In this document: positions 52,981 through 62,454 of the stretch, in pieces
How positions within the stretch are numbered: position 1 is the stretch's first letter
Layout: each line of letters opens with the position of its first letter
DNA from: CANJBX01 sp035556735
Lineage (GTDB): Bacteria; Pseudomonadota; Alphaproteobacteria; Rhizobiales; Xanthobacteraceae
Assembly (NCBI GenBank): GCA_035556735.1
Contig: DATMFF010000013.1
Span: 62,001 to 126,000 of the forward strand
Direction: 5' to 3'
Length of the DNA stretch: 64,000 bases
Made by a program: the position numbers and the translations under genes
Notes under the pieces: model-generated
What the model saw: only the letters and a program-made list of their open reading frames with translations
Told to the model about the DNA's origin: nothing
The model's database searches: none

Positions 52981-53378
52981 TTCTTGCCCAGGCAAATCTT
53001 CTCGAGCTCCGGGAACGGCTGGTAGGTGGCGAAGCTGCACTGCCCCGGCTCGGCTTTCAGCAACTGGTTGAGGTGGCCGCCGTAGTAGTAGCCGATGCGC
53101 TCGACGAGGCCGATGTAATCGTGATTGTAGTTGCGCGGATTGAAGCGCACGCAGCCGACGTAGCGCGGCACGCCCCCGACCGGCTGCAGCACGGGCTCGG
53201 AGATCGCGGCCTCGCGGATGTTGGTGGGATCGTCGAGCAGCTTCATCACCGTCTCGATGACCTCCTTCTTGTAGTCGGCGGGAAAGAGATTGGGATCGAT
53301 CTCTTCTGCCTTCTGGTCGAGACAGCCGGCAAGGCTCAGGCCGGCGGCGATCAGCAAGGCGGTTGTGCGTGTACGCAT
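52971..53378 (-). CDS. Putative lipoprotein
   Basis: A 135-residue exported lipoprotein. Signal peptide MRTRTTALLIAAGLSLAGC has lipobox LAGC (Cys19). The mature part contains EEIDPNLFPADYKKEVIETVMKLLDDPTNIREAAISEP and later VRFNPRNYNHDYIGLVERIGYYYGGHLNQL, with four further cysteines including CSFATYQPFPELEKIC. Similar alphaproteobacterial lipoproteins are found next to dgt; function unknown. ATG 53378 starts the signal. Its stop lies inside the start of dgt. Confidence 0.8.
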   Translation of the reverse strand: MRTRTTALLIAAGLSLAGCLDQKAEEIDPNLFPADYKKEVIETVMKLLDDPTNIREAAISEPVLQPVGGVPRYVGCVRFNPRNYNHDYIGLVERIGYYYGGHLNQLLKAEPGQCSFATYQPFPELEKICLGKKCE

Positions 53379-53567
53379 GGCGACAGCCGTCATATCCAGG
53401 GGAGGCCGAACCGTAGGTGCAAGCGTTCGGAGCATCAAGAGCGGGGCGCGGCAAGGCCCGAGGCGTGTTGACGCCCCCGCGCGGCGGAATTGACCCGCCC
53501 CGGCCCAGTACCTAACTATAGGGCGGTTGTGAACTCCAATCGACGCAACGATGGCGACGGTGACGGC

Positions 53568-53912
53568 ATGACGGAATCGGTGAGCATAGGCTCGGTGACC
53601 CTGAGCGAGCGCGCGGCCAAGCGGATCGGCGACATCCTCAAGAAGGAACCCGCCGGCTCGATGCTGCGCGTTTCGGTCGAGGGCGGCGGCTGCTCGGGCT
53701 TCCAGTACAAGTTCGATTTCGAGCGCACCAAGGGCGAGGACGACCTCGTGCTCGAGCGCAACGGCGCGGTGGTGCTGATCGACGCCATCTCGCAGCAGTA
53801 CATGGCCGGCGCCGAGATCGACTATGTCGACGACCTGATCGGCGCCTCGTTCAAGATCAACAACCCGGTGGCCTCCGCGTCCTGCGGCTGCGGCACCAGC
53901 TTCTCGATCTGA
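53568..53912 (+). CDS. erpA: Iron-sulfur cluster insertion protein ErpA
   Basis: A 114-residue A-type Fe-S carrier. The three conserved cysteines are in EGGGCSGFQY and SASCGCGTSFSI. It delivers [4Fe-4S] clusters to apoproteins, including respiratory ones. The start MTESVSIGSVTLSERAAKRIG is normal; the frame continues 26 codons upstream to 53490 but that stretch is non-conserved. It is divergent from the lipoprotein/dgt genes, as usual in this order. Close homologue names IscA/SufA cannot be wholly excluded. Confidence 0.92.
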   Translation: MTESVSIGSVTLSERAAKRIGDILKKEPAGSMLRVSVEGGGCSGFQYKFDFERTKGEDDLVLERNGAVVLIDAISQQYMAGAEIDYVDDLIGASFKINNPVASASCGCGTSFSI

Positions 53913-53970
53913 TCCGAACCTCCCGACGCGCAGGCGCGGCGGCGATGCGGCGCGGCTGCTTGCGCGCGCC

Positions 53971-56900
53971 CTACTCCGCCGCCACGGCCGGACGCGCCGG
54001 CGCCTCCGCGACCTCCTCGAGCTGCGGCTCGAGGCGGCGCTTGAGCTTGCGGTCGATGCGGTCGAGGTAGAGATAGACCACCGGCGTGATGTAGAGCGTG
54101 AGGAGCTGCGACACCATCAGGCCGCCGACCACCGCGACCCCGAGCGGCTGGCGCAGTTCGGCGCCCGCGCCCGTGCCGAGCGCGATCGGCAGCGCGCCGA
54201 AGATCGCCGCGAAGGTGGTCATCATGATCGGACGGAAGCGCAGCAGACAGGCCTCGCGGATCGCGGCCTCAGCGCCCAGCCCGACCCGGCGGCGCTCGAT
54301 CGCGAAGTCGATGATCATGATCGCGTTCTTCTTGACGATGCCCACCAGCATCACGATGCCGATCATCGCGATCACCGACAGGTCCATCTTGAACGCCATC
54401 AGCACCAGCAGCGCGCCGATGCCGGCCGACGGCAGGCCCGAGATGATGGTGATCGGGTGGATGAAGCTCTCGTAGAGGATGCCGAGCACCACGTAGGCCG
54501 CGAACACCGCCGCCAGCACCAGGATGCCCTGCCCCTTGAGCGAGTCCTGGAACACCGCCGCCGAGCCCTGGAAGCTCGTCGCGATGGAAGCCGGCAGGTT
54601 GGCCTCGCGCTCGATCGCGTGGATCGCGTCCACCGCGCCGCCGAGCGAAAAGCCCGGCGCGAGGTTGAACGAGATCGTCACCGCCGGTTGCTGGCCCTGG
54701 TGGTTGACCTGCAGCGGTCCGACCGACGGCACCACGCGCGCGACCGCCGAGAGCGGGATCGTCGGCCCGCTCAGCACGCCGACGCCGGTGACGCCGCCGC
54801 CGCGCGTCGTCTGCTGGCCGGCGTTGGTCTTGAGGAAGATCTTGTCGAGCGCCTTGGGGTCCTGCTGGACCTCGGGCAGCGCCTCGAGGATGACCTGGTA
54901 GTCGTTGGCCGGCGTGTAGATCGTCGAGACCTGGCGATTGCCGAACGCGTTGAACAGCTCCTGGCGCACCTGCTCGATCGAGATGCCGTAGACCGCGGCC
55001 TTCTCGCGGTCGATGTCGATCGTCACCTGCGGATTCTTGACGTAGAGGTCGGTGGTCACGTCGCGCAGCCCGTCCACCTGCGCGATGCGCTCGCGCAGGA
55101 TCGGCGCGAGGCGGTACAGGGCGTCGGTGTCGCTCGATTGCAGCGTGTACTGGAACTCGCTCTTGGAGATGCGGCCGGTGATGTTGATGTTCTGCACCGC
55201 CTGGAAGTAGCTGATCGTGCCGACCACCGAGTTGGCGTTGCGGCGCAGGCGCTGGATGACCTGGACCACCGTGTCCTTGCGCTCCTCGCCCTTCGGCTTG
55301 AGCGCGATGAACATGCGGCCGTAGTTGGCGGTCGGATTGGGACCGCCCACGCCCACGGTCGAATGCACGTACTCGACCGCCGGATCCTTGCGCACGATGT
55401 CCACGATCTGGCGCTGGCGCTCGAACATCGCCTTGAACGAGATGTCCGCCGGACCCTCGACGGTGGCGGCGATGAAGCCGGTGTCCTCCACCGGGAAGAA
55501 GCCCTTGGGGATGTAGACGTAGAGCGCGAAGGTGCCGATCAGGGTCCCGAATGTCGCGGCCAGCGCGACCGACTTGTACTTGAGCACCTTGTCGAGCGAC
55601 CACTCGTAGGCGCGCAGCCAGGCGGCGAACATCGCCTCGAAGCCGTGCAGCACGATGTTCTGCCTGCGGTGCTCCTGATGGGCGCGCAGGACGCGCGCGC
55701 ACAGCATCGGAGTGAGCGTCAGCGAGACGAAGCCCGACAGCACGATGGCGACCGCGATCGTCACCGCGAACTCGCGGAACACGCGCCCGACCATGCCGCC
55801 CATCAGCAGCACCGGGATGAACACGGCGATCAGCGAAAGCGTGATCGAGATGATCGTGAAGCCGATCTCGCGCGCCCCCTTGAGCGCCGCCTCGAACGGC
55901 CGCATGCCGCCCTCGATATGACGCACGATGTTCTCGAGCATCACGATCGCGTCGTCGACGACGAAGCCCACCGACAGGGTGAGCGCCAGCAGGGTCATGT
56001 TGTTGACCGAGAACCCGAAGGCGTACATCGCCGCGCAGGTGCCGATCACCGACACCGGCACCGCGAGCGCGGGAATGATCGTGGCCGAGACCGAGCGCAG
56101 GAACAGGAAGATGACGGCGATCACCAGCCCGAAGGCGATGATCAGCGTCTCCTGCACGTCGTAGACGGAGGCCCGGATCGACCTCGACCGGTCGTTGAGC
56201 ACCTCCATGCGGATCGAGGCCGGCACCAGCTCGCGGTAGGTCGGCAGGCGCGCGCGCACGGCATCGACCACCGCCACGGTGTTGGCGTCGGGCTGGCGCT
56301 GGATGGCGAGCACGATCGCGCGCTCGTTGTTGAAGGTGCTGGCGATCTTGTCGTTCTCGACGCTGTCGATGACGCGCGCGATCTCGTCGAGCTTGACCGG
56401 CGTGCCGTTGCGGTAGGCGACGACGACCTTCTTGTAGTCCTCGGCGTTCTTCATCGCGCTGGTGGCGGTCAGCGTGATGTTCTGGCGCGCGCCGGCGAGC
56501 GTGCCGACCGGCGCGGAGGAGTTGGTCTTGGCGATGACGTTGCGCACGTCGTCGAGGGAGATGTTGCGCGCCGCCGCCGCGACCGGGTCGACCTGCACCC
56601 GCACCGCGAACTTCTGGCTGCCGTAGACCAGCACCTGGGCGACGCCGGGAAGCTGCGAGATCTGCTGCGCGAGCATGAGCTGCGCATACTCGTCAATGGT
56701 CGAGAGCGGCAGCGTCGGCGAGATCAGGCTGATGAACATGATCGGGAAGTCGCCCGGGTTCACCTTGCGGAAGAACGGCGGGGTGGTCATCTCGATCGGC
56801 AGGCGCCGCTGCGCCACGGTCAGCGCGGTCTGCACGTCGAGCGCGGCGCCGTCGATGTCGCGGCTCAGGTCGAACTGGATGGTGATGCGCGTCGTGCCGA

Positions 56901-57156
56901 GCGCCGAGCTCGATGTGAGCGAGGTGATGCCGGCGATGGTGGAGAGCTGACGCTCGATCGGCCCAGCGACCGAGGCGGCCATGGTCTCGGGGCTCGCGCC
57001 CGGGAGCGAAGCCTGGATCTCGATGGTCGGGAAGTCGACCGCCGGAAGCGCGGCGACCGACAGCAACCGGTAGCCGAAGATGCCGAGCACGATGAGCGCC
57101 GCCGTCACCAGCGTCGTCATCACCGGACGGCGGATGCAGGCCTCGGAGAGGTTCAT
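53971..57156 (-). CDS. RND family efflux pump inner-membrane subunit
   Basis: A 1061-residue HAE-1/AcrB-type transporter with two repeats of six transmembrane helices and large periplasmic loops. It begins MNLSEACIRRPVMTTLVTAALIVLGIFGYRLL, typical of MdtB/MdtC-like pumps. SVNNMTLLALTLSVGFVVDDAIVMLENI carries the proton-relay aspartates of helix 4, and helix 10 of the second half contains the partner lysine region MIGIVMLVGIVKKNAIMIIDFA. ATG 57156 lies 2 bp after the adaptor gene's stop. No outer-membrane factor is adjacent. Substrates are unknown. Confidence 0.95.
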   Translation of the reverse strand: MNLSEACIRRPVMTTLVTAALIVLGIFGYRLLSVAALPAVDFPTIEIQASLPGASPETMAASVAGPIERQLSTIAGITSLTSSSALGTTRITIQFDLSRDIDGAALDVQTALTVAQRRLPIEMTTPPFFRKVNPGDFPIMFISLISPTLPLSTIDEYAQLMLAQQISQLPGVAQVLVYGSQKFAVRVQVDPVAAAARNISLDDVRNVIAKTNSSAPVGTLAGARQNITLTATSAMKNAEDYKKVVVAYRNGTPVKLDEIARVIDSVENDKIASTFNNERAIVLAIQRQPDANTVAVVDAVRARLPTYRELVPASIRMEVLNDRSRSIRASVYDVQETLIIAFGLVIAVIFLFLRSVSATIIPALAVPVSVIGTCAAMYAFGFSVNNMTLLALTLSVGFVVDDAIVMLENIVRHIEGGMRPFEAALKGAREIGFTIISITLSLIAVFIPVLLMGGMVGRVFREFAVTIAVAIVLSGFVSLTLTPMLCARVLRAHQEHRRQNIVLHGFEAMFAAWLRAYEWSLDKVLKYKSVALAATFGTLIGTFALYVYIPKGFFPVEDTGFIAATVEGPADISFKAMFERQRQIVDIVRKDPAVEYVHSTVGVGGPNPTANYGRMFIALKPKGEERKDTVVQVIQRLRRNANSVVGTISYFQAVQNINITGRISKSEFQYTLQSSDTDALYRLAPILRERIAQVDGLRDVTTDLYVKNPQVTIDIDREKAAVYGISIEQVRQELFNAFGNRQVSTIYTPANDYQVILEALPEVQQDPKALDKIFLKTNAGQQTTRGGGVTGVGVLSGPTIPLSAVARVVPSVGPLQVNHQGQQPAVTISFNLAPGFSLGGAVDAIHAIEREANLPASIATSFQGSAAVFQDSLKGQGILVLAAVFAAYVVLGILYESFIHPITIISGLPSAGIGALLVLMAFKMDLSVIAMIGIVMLVGIVKKNAIMIIDFAIERRRVGLGAEAAIREACLLRFRPIMMTTFAAIFGALPIALGTGAGAELRQPLGVAVVGGLMVSQLLTLYITPVVYLYLDRIDRKLKRRLEPQLEEVAEAPARPAVAAE

Positions 57157-57158
57157 CG

Positions 57159-58292
57159 TTACGACCCCGCCTGCGGGCCGCGCACGGCGACGCGGGCGCC
57201 GTCGGTCAGCAGCAGGAAACCGTCCGTCACGACGGTCTCGCCGACCTCGACGCCCGATTCCAACACCGACTCCTGGCCGACGACGCGCGCGACCTTCACC
57301 GGCCGCACGCTCGCCTTGCCGTCCTTGACCACGAACACGAACGTGCCGGTCTGGCTGACCTGCACGGCGGCGGACGGCACGGTCACCGCATCGTCCTCGC
57401 GCAGCGTCACCTGCACCGTCACCAGCGTGCCGGGCCACAGCAGCTCATCGCTGTTGGGCATGCTGGCGCGCACGGCCACCATGCCGGTGCCGGAATCGAC
57501 GGTGTTCTCGATCATCGCGACGACGCCGCTCGCGGCCCGCTCCTCGCCCGGCACGATCGCCTGGATGGTCGCGGTCTCCGCGGCCAGCGCCTTGCGGATG
57601 TCGGGGAGCACGGCCTGCGGCACCGAGAAGGTCACGTAGATCGGCGCGGTCTGGATGATGGTCGCGATCGGCTGGAGGTCGGCGGACCGCACGAAGTTGC
57701 CGACCTTGACGGTGGCCGCGCTGATGCGGCCCGAGATCGGCGCACGGATCGTCGCGTAGCTGAGCTGGACCCGCAGGTTGCGCAGTTGCGCCTCGTTGGC
57801 CGCCTTCGCGGCCGTGTACATCGCGGCCTGGGTCTTGGCGTTCTCGAGGCTGGTGATCGGTGTCGCGTTCTTCGCCACGAGCTCGGTGTAGCGGCGCACG
57901 TCGCGCTCGGCGCCTTCGAGCTGGGCCTGGTCGCGCGCGACCATGCCCTGCGCGGCCTGGATCTGCGCTTCGAGTGCGCGGCTGTCGAGCGTGATGAGGA
58001 CGTCGCCCTCGTTCACCCTCGCGCCGTCGGCGAAGTGGACCGAGACGATCTCGCTGTCGAGGCGCGACTTGATCGCGACGCTGGCCATCGGCGTGACCGT
58101 GCCGAGCGCCTCGACGACCACGGGCGTCTTCTTGCGCACGGCCGCCGTCACCGTCACCGGAACGGCGCGCGCGCCCTGCGCGGCGACCGGGACGCCATTC
58201 ACGTGAGGCGCGGAGAACCACCGCACACCCGCGTAGGCGGCCGCGAGCACCACGCCCGCAGCGACCGCTATTCCAAGGTACCTCTTGATCAT
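57159..58292 (-). CDS. RND efflux periplasmic adaptor (HlyD/MdtA-like)
   Basis: A 377-residue membrane-fusion protein. A single N-terminal transmembrane helix (MIKRYLGIAVAAGVVLAAAYAG) anchors it. The lipoyl half-motif GTVTPMASVAIKSRLDSEIV, the helical hairpin with QIQAAQGMVARDQAQLEGAE, ISGRISAATVKVGNFV and the C-terminal beta-barrel/MP domains follow. It bridges the RND pump encoded immediately downstream to an outer-membrane channel encoded elsewhere. The divergent xthA gene lies about 340 bp away. Confidence 0.93.
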   Translation of the reverse strand: MIKRYLGIAVAAGVVLAAAYAGVRWFSAPHVNGVPVAAQGARAVPVTVTAAVRKKTPVVVEALGTVTPMASVAIKSRLDSEIVSVHFADGARVNEGDVLITLDSRALEAQIQAAQGMVARDQAQLEGAERDVRRYTELVAKNATPITSLENAKTQAAMYTAAKAANEAQLRNLRVQLSYATIRAPISGRISAATVKVGNFVRSADLQPIATIIQTAPIYVTFSVPQAVLPDIRKALAAETATIQAIVPGEERAASGVVAMIENTVDSGTGMVAVRASMPNSDELLWPGTLVTVQVTLREDDAVTVPSAAVQVSQTGTFVFVVKDGKASVRPVKVARVVGQESVLESGVEVGETVVTDGFLLLTDGARVAVRGPQAGS

Positions 58293-58635
58293 TCAGGCTT
58301 ATCCGCCGGCTTTCCGCAGTCGGCGCGGCGCCCGCTCGTGTGTCTCCCCCAAAGCGCCGCAAACGGGGGCAGCGCCGGTCCGTGCCGGCCTGTCGTCGCC
58401 CCAAACAGCAGGTTTTTCTACCATATAGCGCCCTGTGATGCCACGGCCCCCGGCGGCGATTGCGGATGCATCGCGGTGAACTCTCGGTGACCGCGCGAGT
58501 CCCAGCCCTGCCACGAACCGGTTTCCACGCCGCCGGATCATGCGCTAGGGATGCCGGACAGCCCACGATCCGGGCCGGCCGGCATCAGGTCAAATTAATC
58601 TTGGTCCATCAATCCTCGTCCACACGGTAACGGGC
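58293..58635. other. 343-bp divergent region between the adaptor gene and xthA
   Basis: Contains a palindromic repeat copy (58515-58550). No gene is seen; the AT-richer tract at about 58590-58620 (CAAATTAATCTTGG) may be the xthA promoter. Confidence 0.5.
58515..58550. repeat. Copy of the GAGCATGATC-type palindromic repeat
   Basis: CGAACCGGTTTCCACGCCG-CCGGATCATGCGCTAGGG (read on the minus strand as GCATGATCCGG ... GTGGAAACCGGTT), a single copy of the dispersed repeat family. Confidence 0.72.
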
Positions 58636-59439
58636 ATGCGAATCGCCACCTGGAACGTCAATTCCATCAACCAGCGCACCGAAAACCTGGTGGCCTGGCT
58701 GACCGCCCAGCAGCCGGACATCGTCTGCCTGCAGGAGACCAAGTGCCAGGACGAGTCCTTTCCGCGCCAGCGGTTCGAGGACCTCGGCTACAACGTCGCC
58801 GTCCACGGTCAGAAGACCTTCAACGGCGTCGCGATCTTCTCCAAGCTTCCGCTCGACGAGGTGACCCCGGGCCTGCCGGGAGACCCGGACGACGACCATG
58901 CCCGCTTCATCGAGGCGGTGGTCTCGACGCCCGCCGGGGCGCTGCGCGTCGCCTCGATCTACCTGCCCAACGGCAACCCCATCCACACCGAGAAATACAG
59001 CTACAAGGCCAAGTGGATGGAGCGGCTGTTTCACTACGCGAGTGAACGCCTCAAGCTGGAGGAGCCGCTGGTCCTTGCGGGCGACTACAACGTCATCCCC
59101 ACGGCCGACGACGCGCGTAACCCGAAGGCCTGGGTCAACGACGCGCTGTTCCAGCCGGAGACGCGCGCCCGCTTCCGCACCCTCCTCAATCTCGGCTTCA
59201 CCGACGCGGTGCGGGCCGTGAGCGAGGACGCCGGGCTCTACACCTTCTGGGATTACCAGGCCGGCGCCTGGCAGAAGAACAACGGTATCCGCATCGACCA
59301 CCTGCTGCTCTCGCCGCAGGCCGCCGACCGGCTCAGCGCGGCGGGGATCGACAAGTACGTGCGCGCCTGGGAGCGGCCGTCGGACCACGTGCCGGTGTGG
59401 GTCGATCTCGACCTGGAGGCAGCGGCGCAGGCCGCCTGA
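58636..59439 (+). CDS. xthA: Exodeoxyribonuclease III
   Basis: A 267-residue AP endonuclease/exonuclease of the EEP fold. It begins MRIATWNVNSINQRTENL. QETKCQDESFP carries the metal-binding Glu, LAGDYNVIPTADD and IDHLLLS the Asp residues, and the C-terminal ERPSDHVPVWVDL the catalytic His/Asp. It cuts abasic sites in base excision repair. It is transcribed alone, divergent from the efflux operon; the DNA glycosylase encoded at 62.5 kb would generate its substrate. Confidence 0.96.
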   Translation: MRIATWNVNSINQRTENLVAWLTAQQPDIVCLQETKCQDESFPRQRFEDLGYNVAVHGQKTFNGVAIFSKLPLDEVTPGLPGDPDDDHARFIEAVVSTPAGALRVASIYLPNGNPIHTEKYSYKAKWMERLFHYASERLKLEEPLVLAGDYNVIPTADDARNPKAWVNDALFQPETRARFRTLLNLGFTDAVRAVSEDAGLYTFWDYQAGAWQKNNGIRIDHLLLSPQAADRLSAAGIDKYVRAWERPSDHVPVWVDLDLEAAAQAA

Positions 59440-59532
59440 CGGCGCGCAGCGCCGCCCAATCAAGAGTTTAGCCTGCGATATTGATCGCGCACTCGAACGC
59501 GCAGCCGGCGCGCGCCTGTGCGCAGAACCGGG

Positions 59533-60522
59533 TTAGCGCCGTCCGTTGAGACGCTGCTCGATGTACATCAGCGCCATTTGGCGTTCGTCGTCGGTGGCCT
59601 GCTTGAACGCCTCGTCGTGCGACTGGCGGATCCAGGCCTCCTTGGCCGCGGCGGCATCGCTCGCGAGCGTCAGCCACATCAGCCCGCGCGCGGCTTCGCG
59701 CGGCACGAGGTCGCCCTTGAACAGCAGCGCGCCGAGCAGCGCCTGCGCCTGGTACTGGCCCTTGTTGGCGGCGAGCGCCAGCCAGCGCGCCGCCAACCTC
59801 GCCTCCTTGCGCGTGACCTTGCCGTCCAGCAGCATGCGCGCGAGATTGTATTGGGCGTCGGCGTCGCCGAAGTAGGACGCGGCGTACTGGAACATGTCGC
59901 GCGCCTTGTCGGCGCTGGCGGCGATCGGCGAATCCGGAATTCCGTCGAGATAGTAGAGCCCGAGCGCCACGAAGGCGTTGGCGACGAAGCGCGCCTGCTG
60001 CGTGCGCGGATTGTCGTCGGCATGGTCCTCGACGATGTCGCGGAAGAGTTGGAACGCGCGATAGTCGTTGCGCGGCACGTCCTGGCCCTCGGCGTACATG
60101 CGCGCGAGCTTCCAGCGCGCGATGGTGTGGCCGTTGGCGGCGGCATATTCGAGCGCCGCGAGCGCGCCCTTCACGTCGCCGGCGGCGAGCGCCTGCGCGC
60201 CGGCGCGGAAGGCGTCATTGGCGCCCGGCTTGCGCGCGATATCGAAGGTCTTGGAATCGAAGGTCCGGGACTCAAGCCCCTTGTTCGGGGGAACGGCGCG
60301 CGTCTGCGCAGGCCCGGGAACCAGCAGCGTCGGACCGGGCGAGGCCAGTGCCGGCGTCGCCATCGGCTGCGGCGGCGCCGTAACGGCGCCGCGCGTCACG
60401 ACGTCCATGCTCACCGCCGGAGCGACGCTGCCGTTCGACGCCGACCCGTCGAACGCGGGCGCCGGGGCGATGAAGCCCAGCGTCACCACGAATATCGGGG
60501 CAACGAGATCAGATGTCCGCAT
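59533..60522 (-). CDS. exoR: ExoR-like Sel1-repeat periplasmic protein
   Basis: A 329-residue exported protein. The signal peptide ends around APAPAF. A ~75-residue Pro/Ala-rich region follows, then Sel1/TPR-like repeats: ALAALEYAAANGHTIARWKLARMYAEGQDVP, AFVALGLYYLDGIPDSP and FGDADAQYNLARMLLDGKV. The order and wording match rhizobial ExoR, the periplasmic inhibitor of the ExoS/ChvI two-component system that controls exopolysaccharide and flagella. The insert after the signal is longer than in Sinorhizobium ExoR (268 residues). Its start overlaps the ilvD stop by 14 bp, an unusual pairing. Confidence 0.78.
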   Translation of the reverse strand: MRTSDLVAPIFVVTLGFIAPAPAFDGSASNGSVAPAVSMDVVTRGAVTAPPQPMATPALASPGPTLLVPGPAQTRAVPPNKGLESRTFDSKTFDIARKPGANDAFRAGAQALAAGDVKGALAALEYAAANGHTIARWKLARMYAEGQDVPRNDYRAFQLFRDIVEDHADDNPRTQQARFVANAFVALGLYYLDGIPDSPIAASADKARDMFQYAASYFGDADAQYNLARMLLDGKVTRKEARLAARWLALAANKGQYQAQALLGALLFKGDLVPREAARGLMWLTLASDAAAAKEAWIRQSHDEAFKQATDDERQMALMYIEQRLNGRR

Positions 60523-62233
60523 AACACGACGTTTCCACTGACCCGCCAGGGTGCGTGACGGCGCCGTTGCGCGCGTCCCCGACCTGCTGTGCGTATTTCC
60601 AGAGGTAACCGGATTTGAATTCGTGCTCGCGCGGCTTCCACGCCTTCTTGCGCGCCTCGAACTCGGCGGCGGACACGTTGGTCTCCAGGATGCCGTTCAC
60701 GGCGTCGATGGTGATGATGTCGCCGTCCTTGAGAAGACCGATCGGTCCGCCCACGGCCGCCTCCGGCCCGACATGGCCGATGCAGAAGCCGCGCGTGGCG
60801 CCGGAGAAGCGTCCATCGGTGATGAGCGCGACCTTGCCGCCCATCCCCTGCCCGTAGAGCGCCGCGGTGGTCGCGAGCATCTCGCGCATGCCCGGACCGC
60901 CTTTCGGGCCTTCGTAGCGGATGACGAGCACGTCGCCTTCCTTGTACTTGCGGTTCTTCACGGCGTCGAAGCAGGCTTCCTCGCCGTCGAAGCAGCGCGC
61001 CGGTCCGCTGAACTTGAGCACGTCCATGCCGGCGACCTTCACGATCGCGCCGTCGGGCGCGATGTTGCCCTTGAGGCCGACCACGCCGCCCGTCGCGAGC
61101 AGCGGCTTGTCCGCCGGACGCACCACGTCCTGCTGGTCGTTCCACTTCACCGACTTCAAGTTCTCCGCGATCGTGCGGCCGGTGACCGTCATGCAGTCGC
61201 CGTGCAGATAGCCGTGATCGAGAAGGGTTTTCATGAGAAGCGGTATGCCACCGACTTCGAACATATCTTTGGCGACATAGCGGCCGCCCGGTTTCAAATC
61301 TGCGATATATGGCGTCCGCTCGAACACCTTTGCGACATCAAAAAGGTCGAATTCGACGCCGCACTCGTGGGCGATCGCCGGCAGGTGCAGCGCCGCGTTG
61401 GTGGAGCCGCCCGACGCCGACACCACCGCGGCCGCGTTCTCCAGCGCCTTTCGCGTCACGATGTCGCGCGGGCGCAGGCCGAGCTTGATCAACTCCATGA
61501 TCTGCTCGCCGGCGGTCATGCAGAAGCGGTCGCGGATCTCGTAGGGCGCCGGCGCGCCGGCCGAGTACGGCAGCGCGAGCCCGATCGCCTCCGACACCGT
61601 CGCCATGGTGTTGGCGGTGAACTGCGCGCCGCAGGCCCCGGCCGAGGGACAGGCGCTCTGCTCGAGCAGTTCGAGGTCCTCGTCCGACATCTCGCCGACG
61701 GAGTATTTTCCCACCGCCTCGAACACATCCTGCACGGTGACGGGCCGGCCCTTGAAGGTGCCCGGCAGGATCGAGCCGCCGTAGATGAAGATCGACGGCA
61801 CGTTCAGGCGGCACATCGCCATCATCATGCCCGGCAGCGACTTGTCGCAACCCGCCAGTCCCACCAGCGCGTCGTAGGCATGGCCGCGCATGGTGAGTTC
61901 GACGGAATCCGCGATCACCTCGCGCGAGGGCAGCGAGGACTTCATGCCCTGGTGACCCATGGCGAGGCCGTCGGTCACGGTGATGGTGCAGAACTCGCGC
62001 GGCGTGCCGCCGGCGTGCGCGACGCCCTTCTTCACCGCCTGCGCCTGGCGCATGAGCGCGATGTTGCAGGGAGCCGCCTCGTTCCAGCACGAGGCCACGC
62101 CCACGAAGGGCTGGTGGATCTGCTCGCTGGTCAGACCCATCGCGTAATAGTACGAGCGGTGCGGAGCACGCTCCGGGCCCTCCGTCACGTGACGGCTGGG
62201 CAATTTGTTCTTGAGCGAAGTTTTCGCGTCCAT
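60509..62233 (-). CDS. ilvD: Dihydroxy-acid dehydratase
   Basis: A 574-residue IlvD, which dehydrates dihydroxy acids in branched-chain amino acid (and CoA) synthesis using an Fe-S cluster. Cluster cysteines are in VASCWNEAAPCN, GLAGCDKSLPGM and CPSAGACGAQFTANTM. The family's GGSTNAALHLPA and FSGATRGFCIGHVGPEA are intact. The start MDAKTSLKNKLPSRHVTEG is normal; the extension to 62260 is not. No leader peptide or riboswitch is recognised upstream. It overlaps the ExoR-like gene. Confidence 0.96.
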   Translation of the reverse strand: MDAKTSLKNKLPSRHVTEGPERAPHRSYYYAMGLTSEQIHQPFVGVASCWNEAAPCNIALMRQAQAVKKGVAHAGGTPREFCTITVTDGLAMGHQGMKSSLPSREVIADSVELTMRGHAYDALVGLAGCDKSLPGMMMAMCRLNVPSIFIYGGSILPGTFKGRPVTVQDVFEAVGKYSVGEMSDEDLELLEQSACPSAGACGAQFTANTMATVSEAIGLALPYSAGAPAPYEIRDRFCMTAGEQIMELIKLGLRPRDIVTRKALENAAAVVSASGGSTNAALHLPAIAHECGVEFDLFDVAKVFERTPYIADLKPGGRYVAKDMFEVGGIPLLMKTLLDHGYLHGDCMTVTGRTIAENLKSVKWNDQQDVVRPADKPLLATGGVVGLKGNIAPDGAIVKVAGMDVLKFSGPARCFDGEEACFDAVKNRKYKEGDVLVIRYEGPKGGPGMREMLATTAALYGQGMGGKVALITDGRFSGATRGFCIGHVGPEAAVGGPIGLLKDGDIITIDAVNGILETNVSAAEFEARKKAWKPREHEFKSGYLWKYAQQVGDARNGAVTHPGGSVETSCYADI

Positions 62234-62454
62234 GTCCGTTGTGGCCCCCCGGCCCCACAATCCGACGGCCGGAGTTGCAGTTCCCGGGCGGCAGACGAGG
62301 ACATCGAAATCACGGAGTGTTATGGCGGAAAAGCGGCGTCTGACTTTCTAAGTCACGAAATCGTAAAAACCTGCGCACCTGTTGCTGCAATGACACAGCC
62401 GGTGTGGCAATCCTTAACCATGGCGGCCCGCGCGCACCCGCCCACACGCCCACA

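Noticed and set aside
54457..57639. 1060-aa ORF on the plus strand opposite the RND pump
   Set aside because: Antisense shadow of a well-supported RND transporter gene, rich in Arg/Asp/Glu/His.
62234..62454. Leader peptide or riboswitch upstream of ilvD
   Set aside because: No run of Leu/Ile/Val codons with attenuator hairpin and no recognisable aptamer was seen in the 221 bp upstream.
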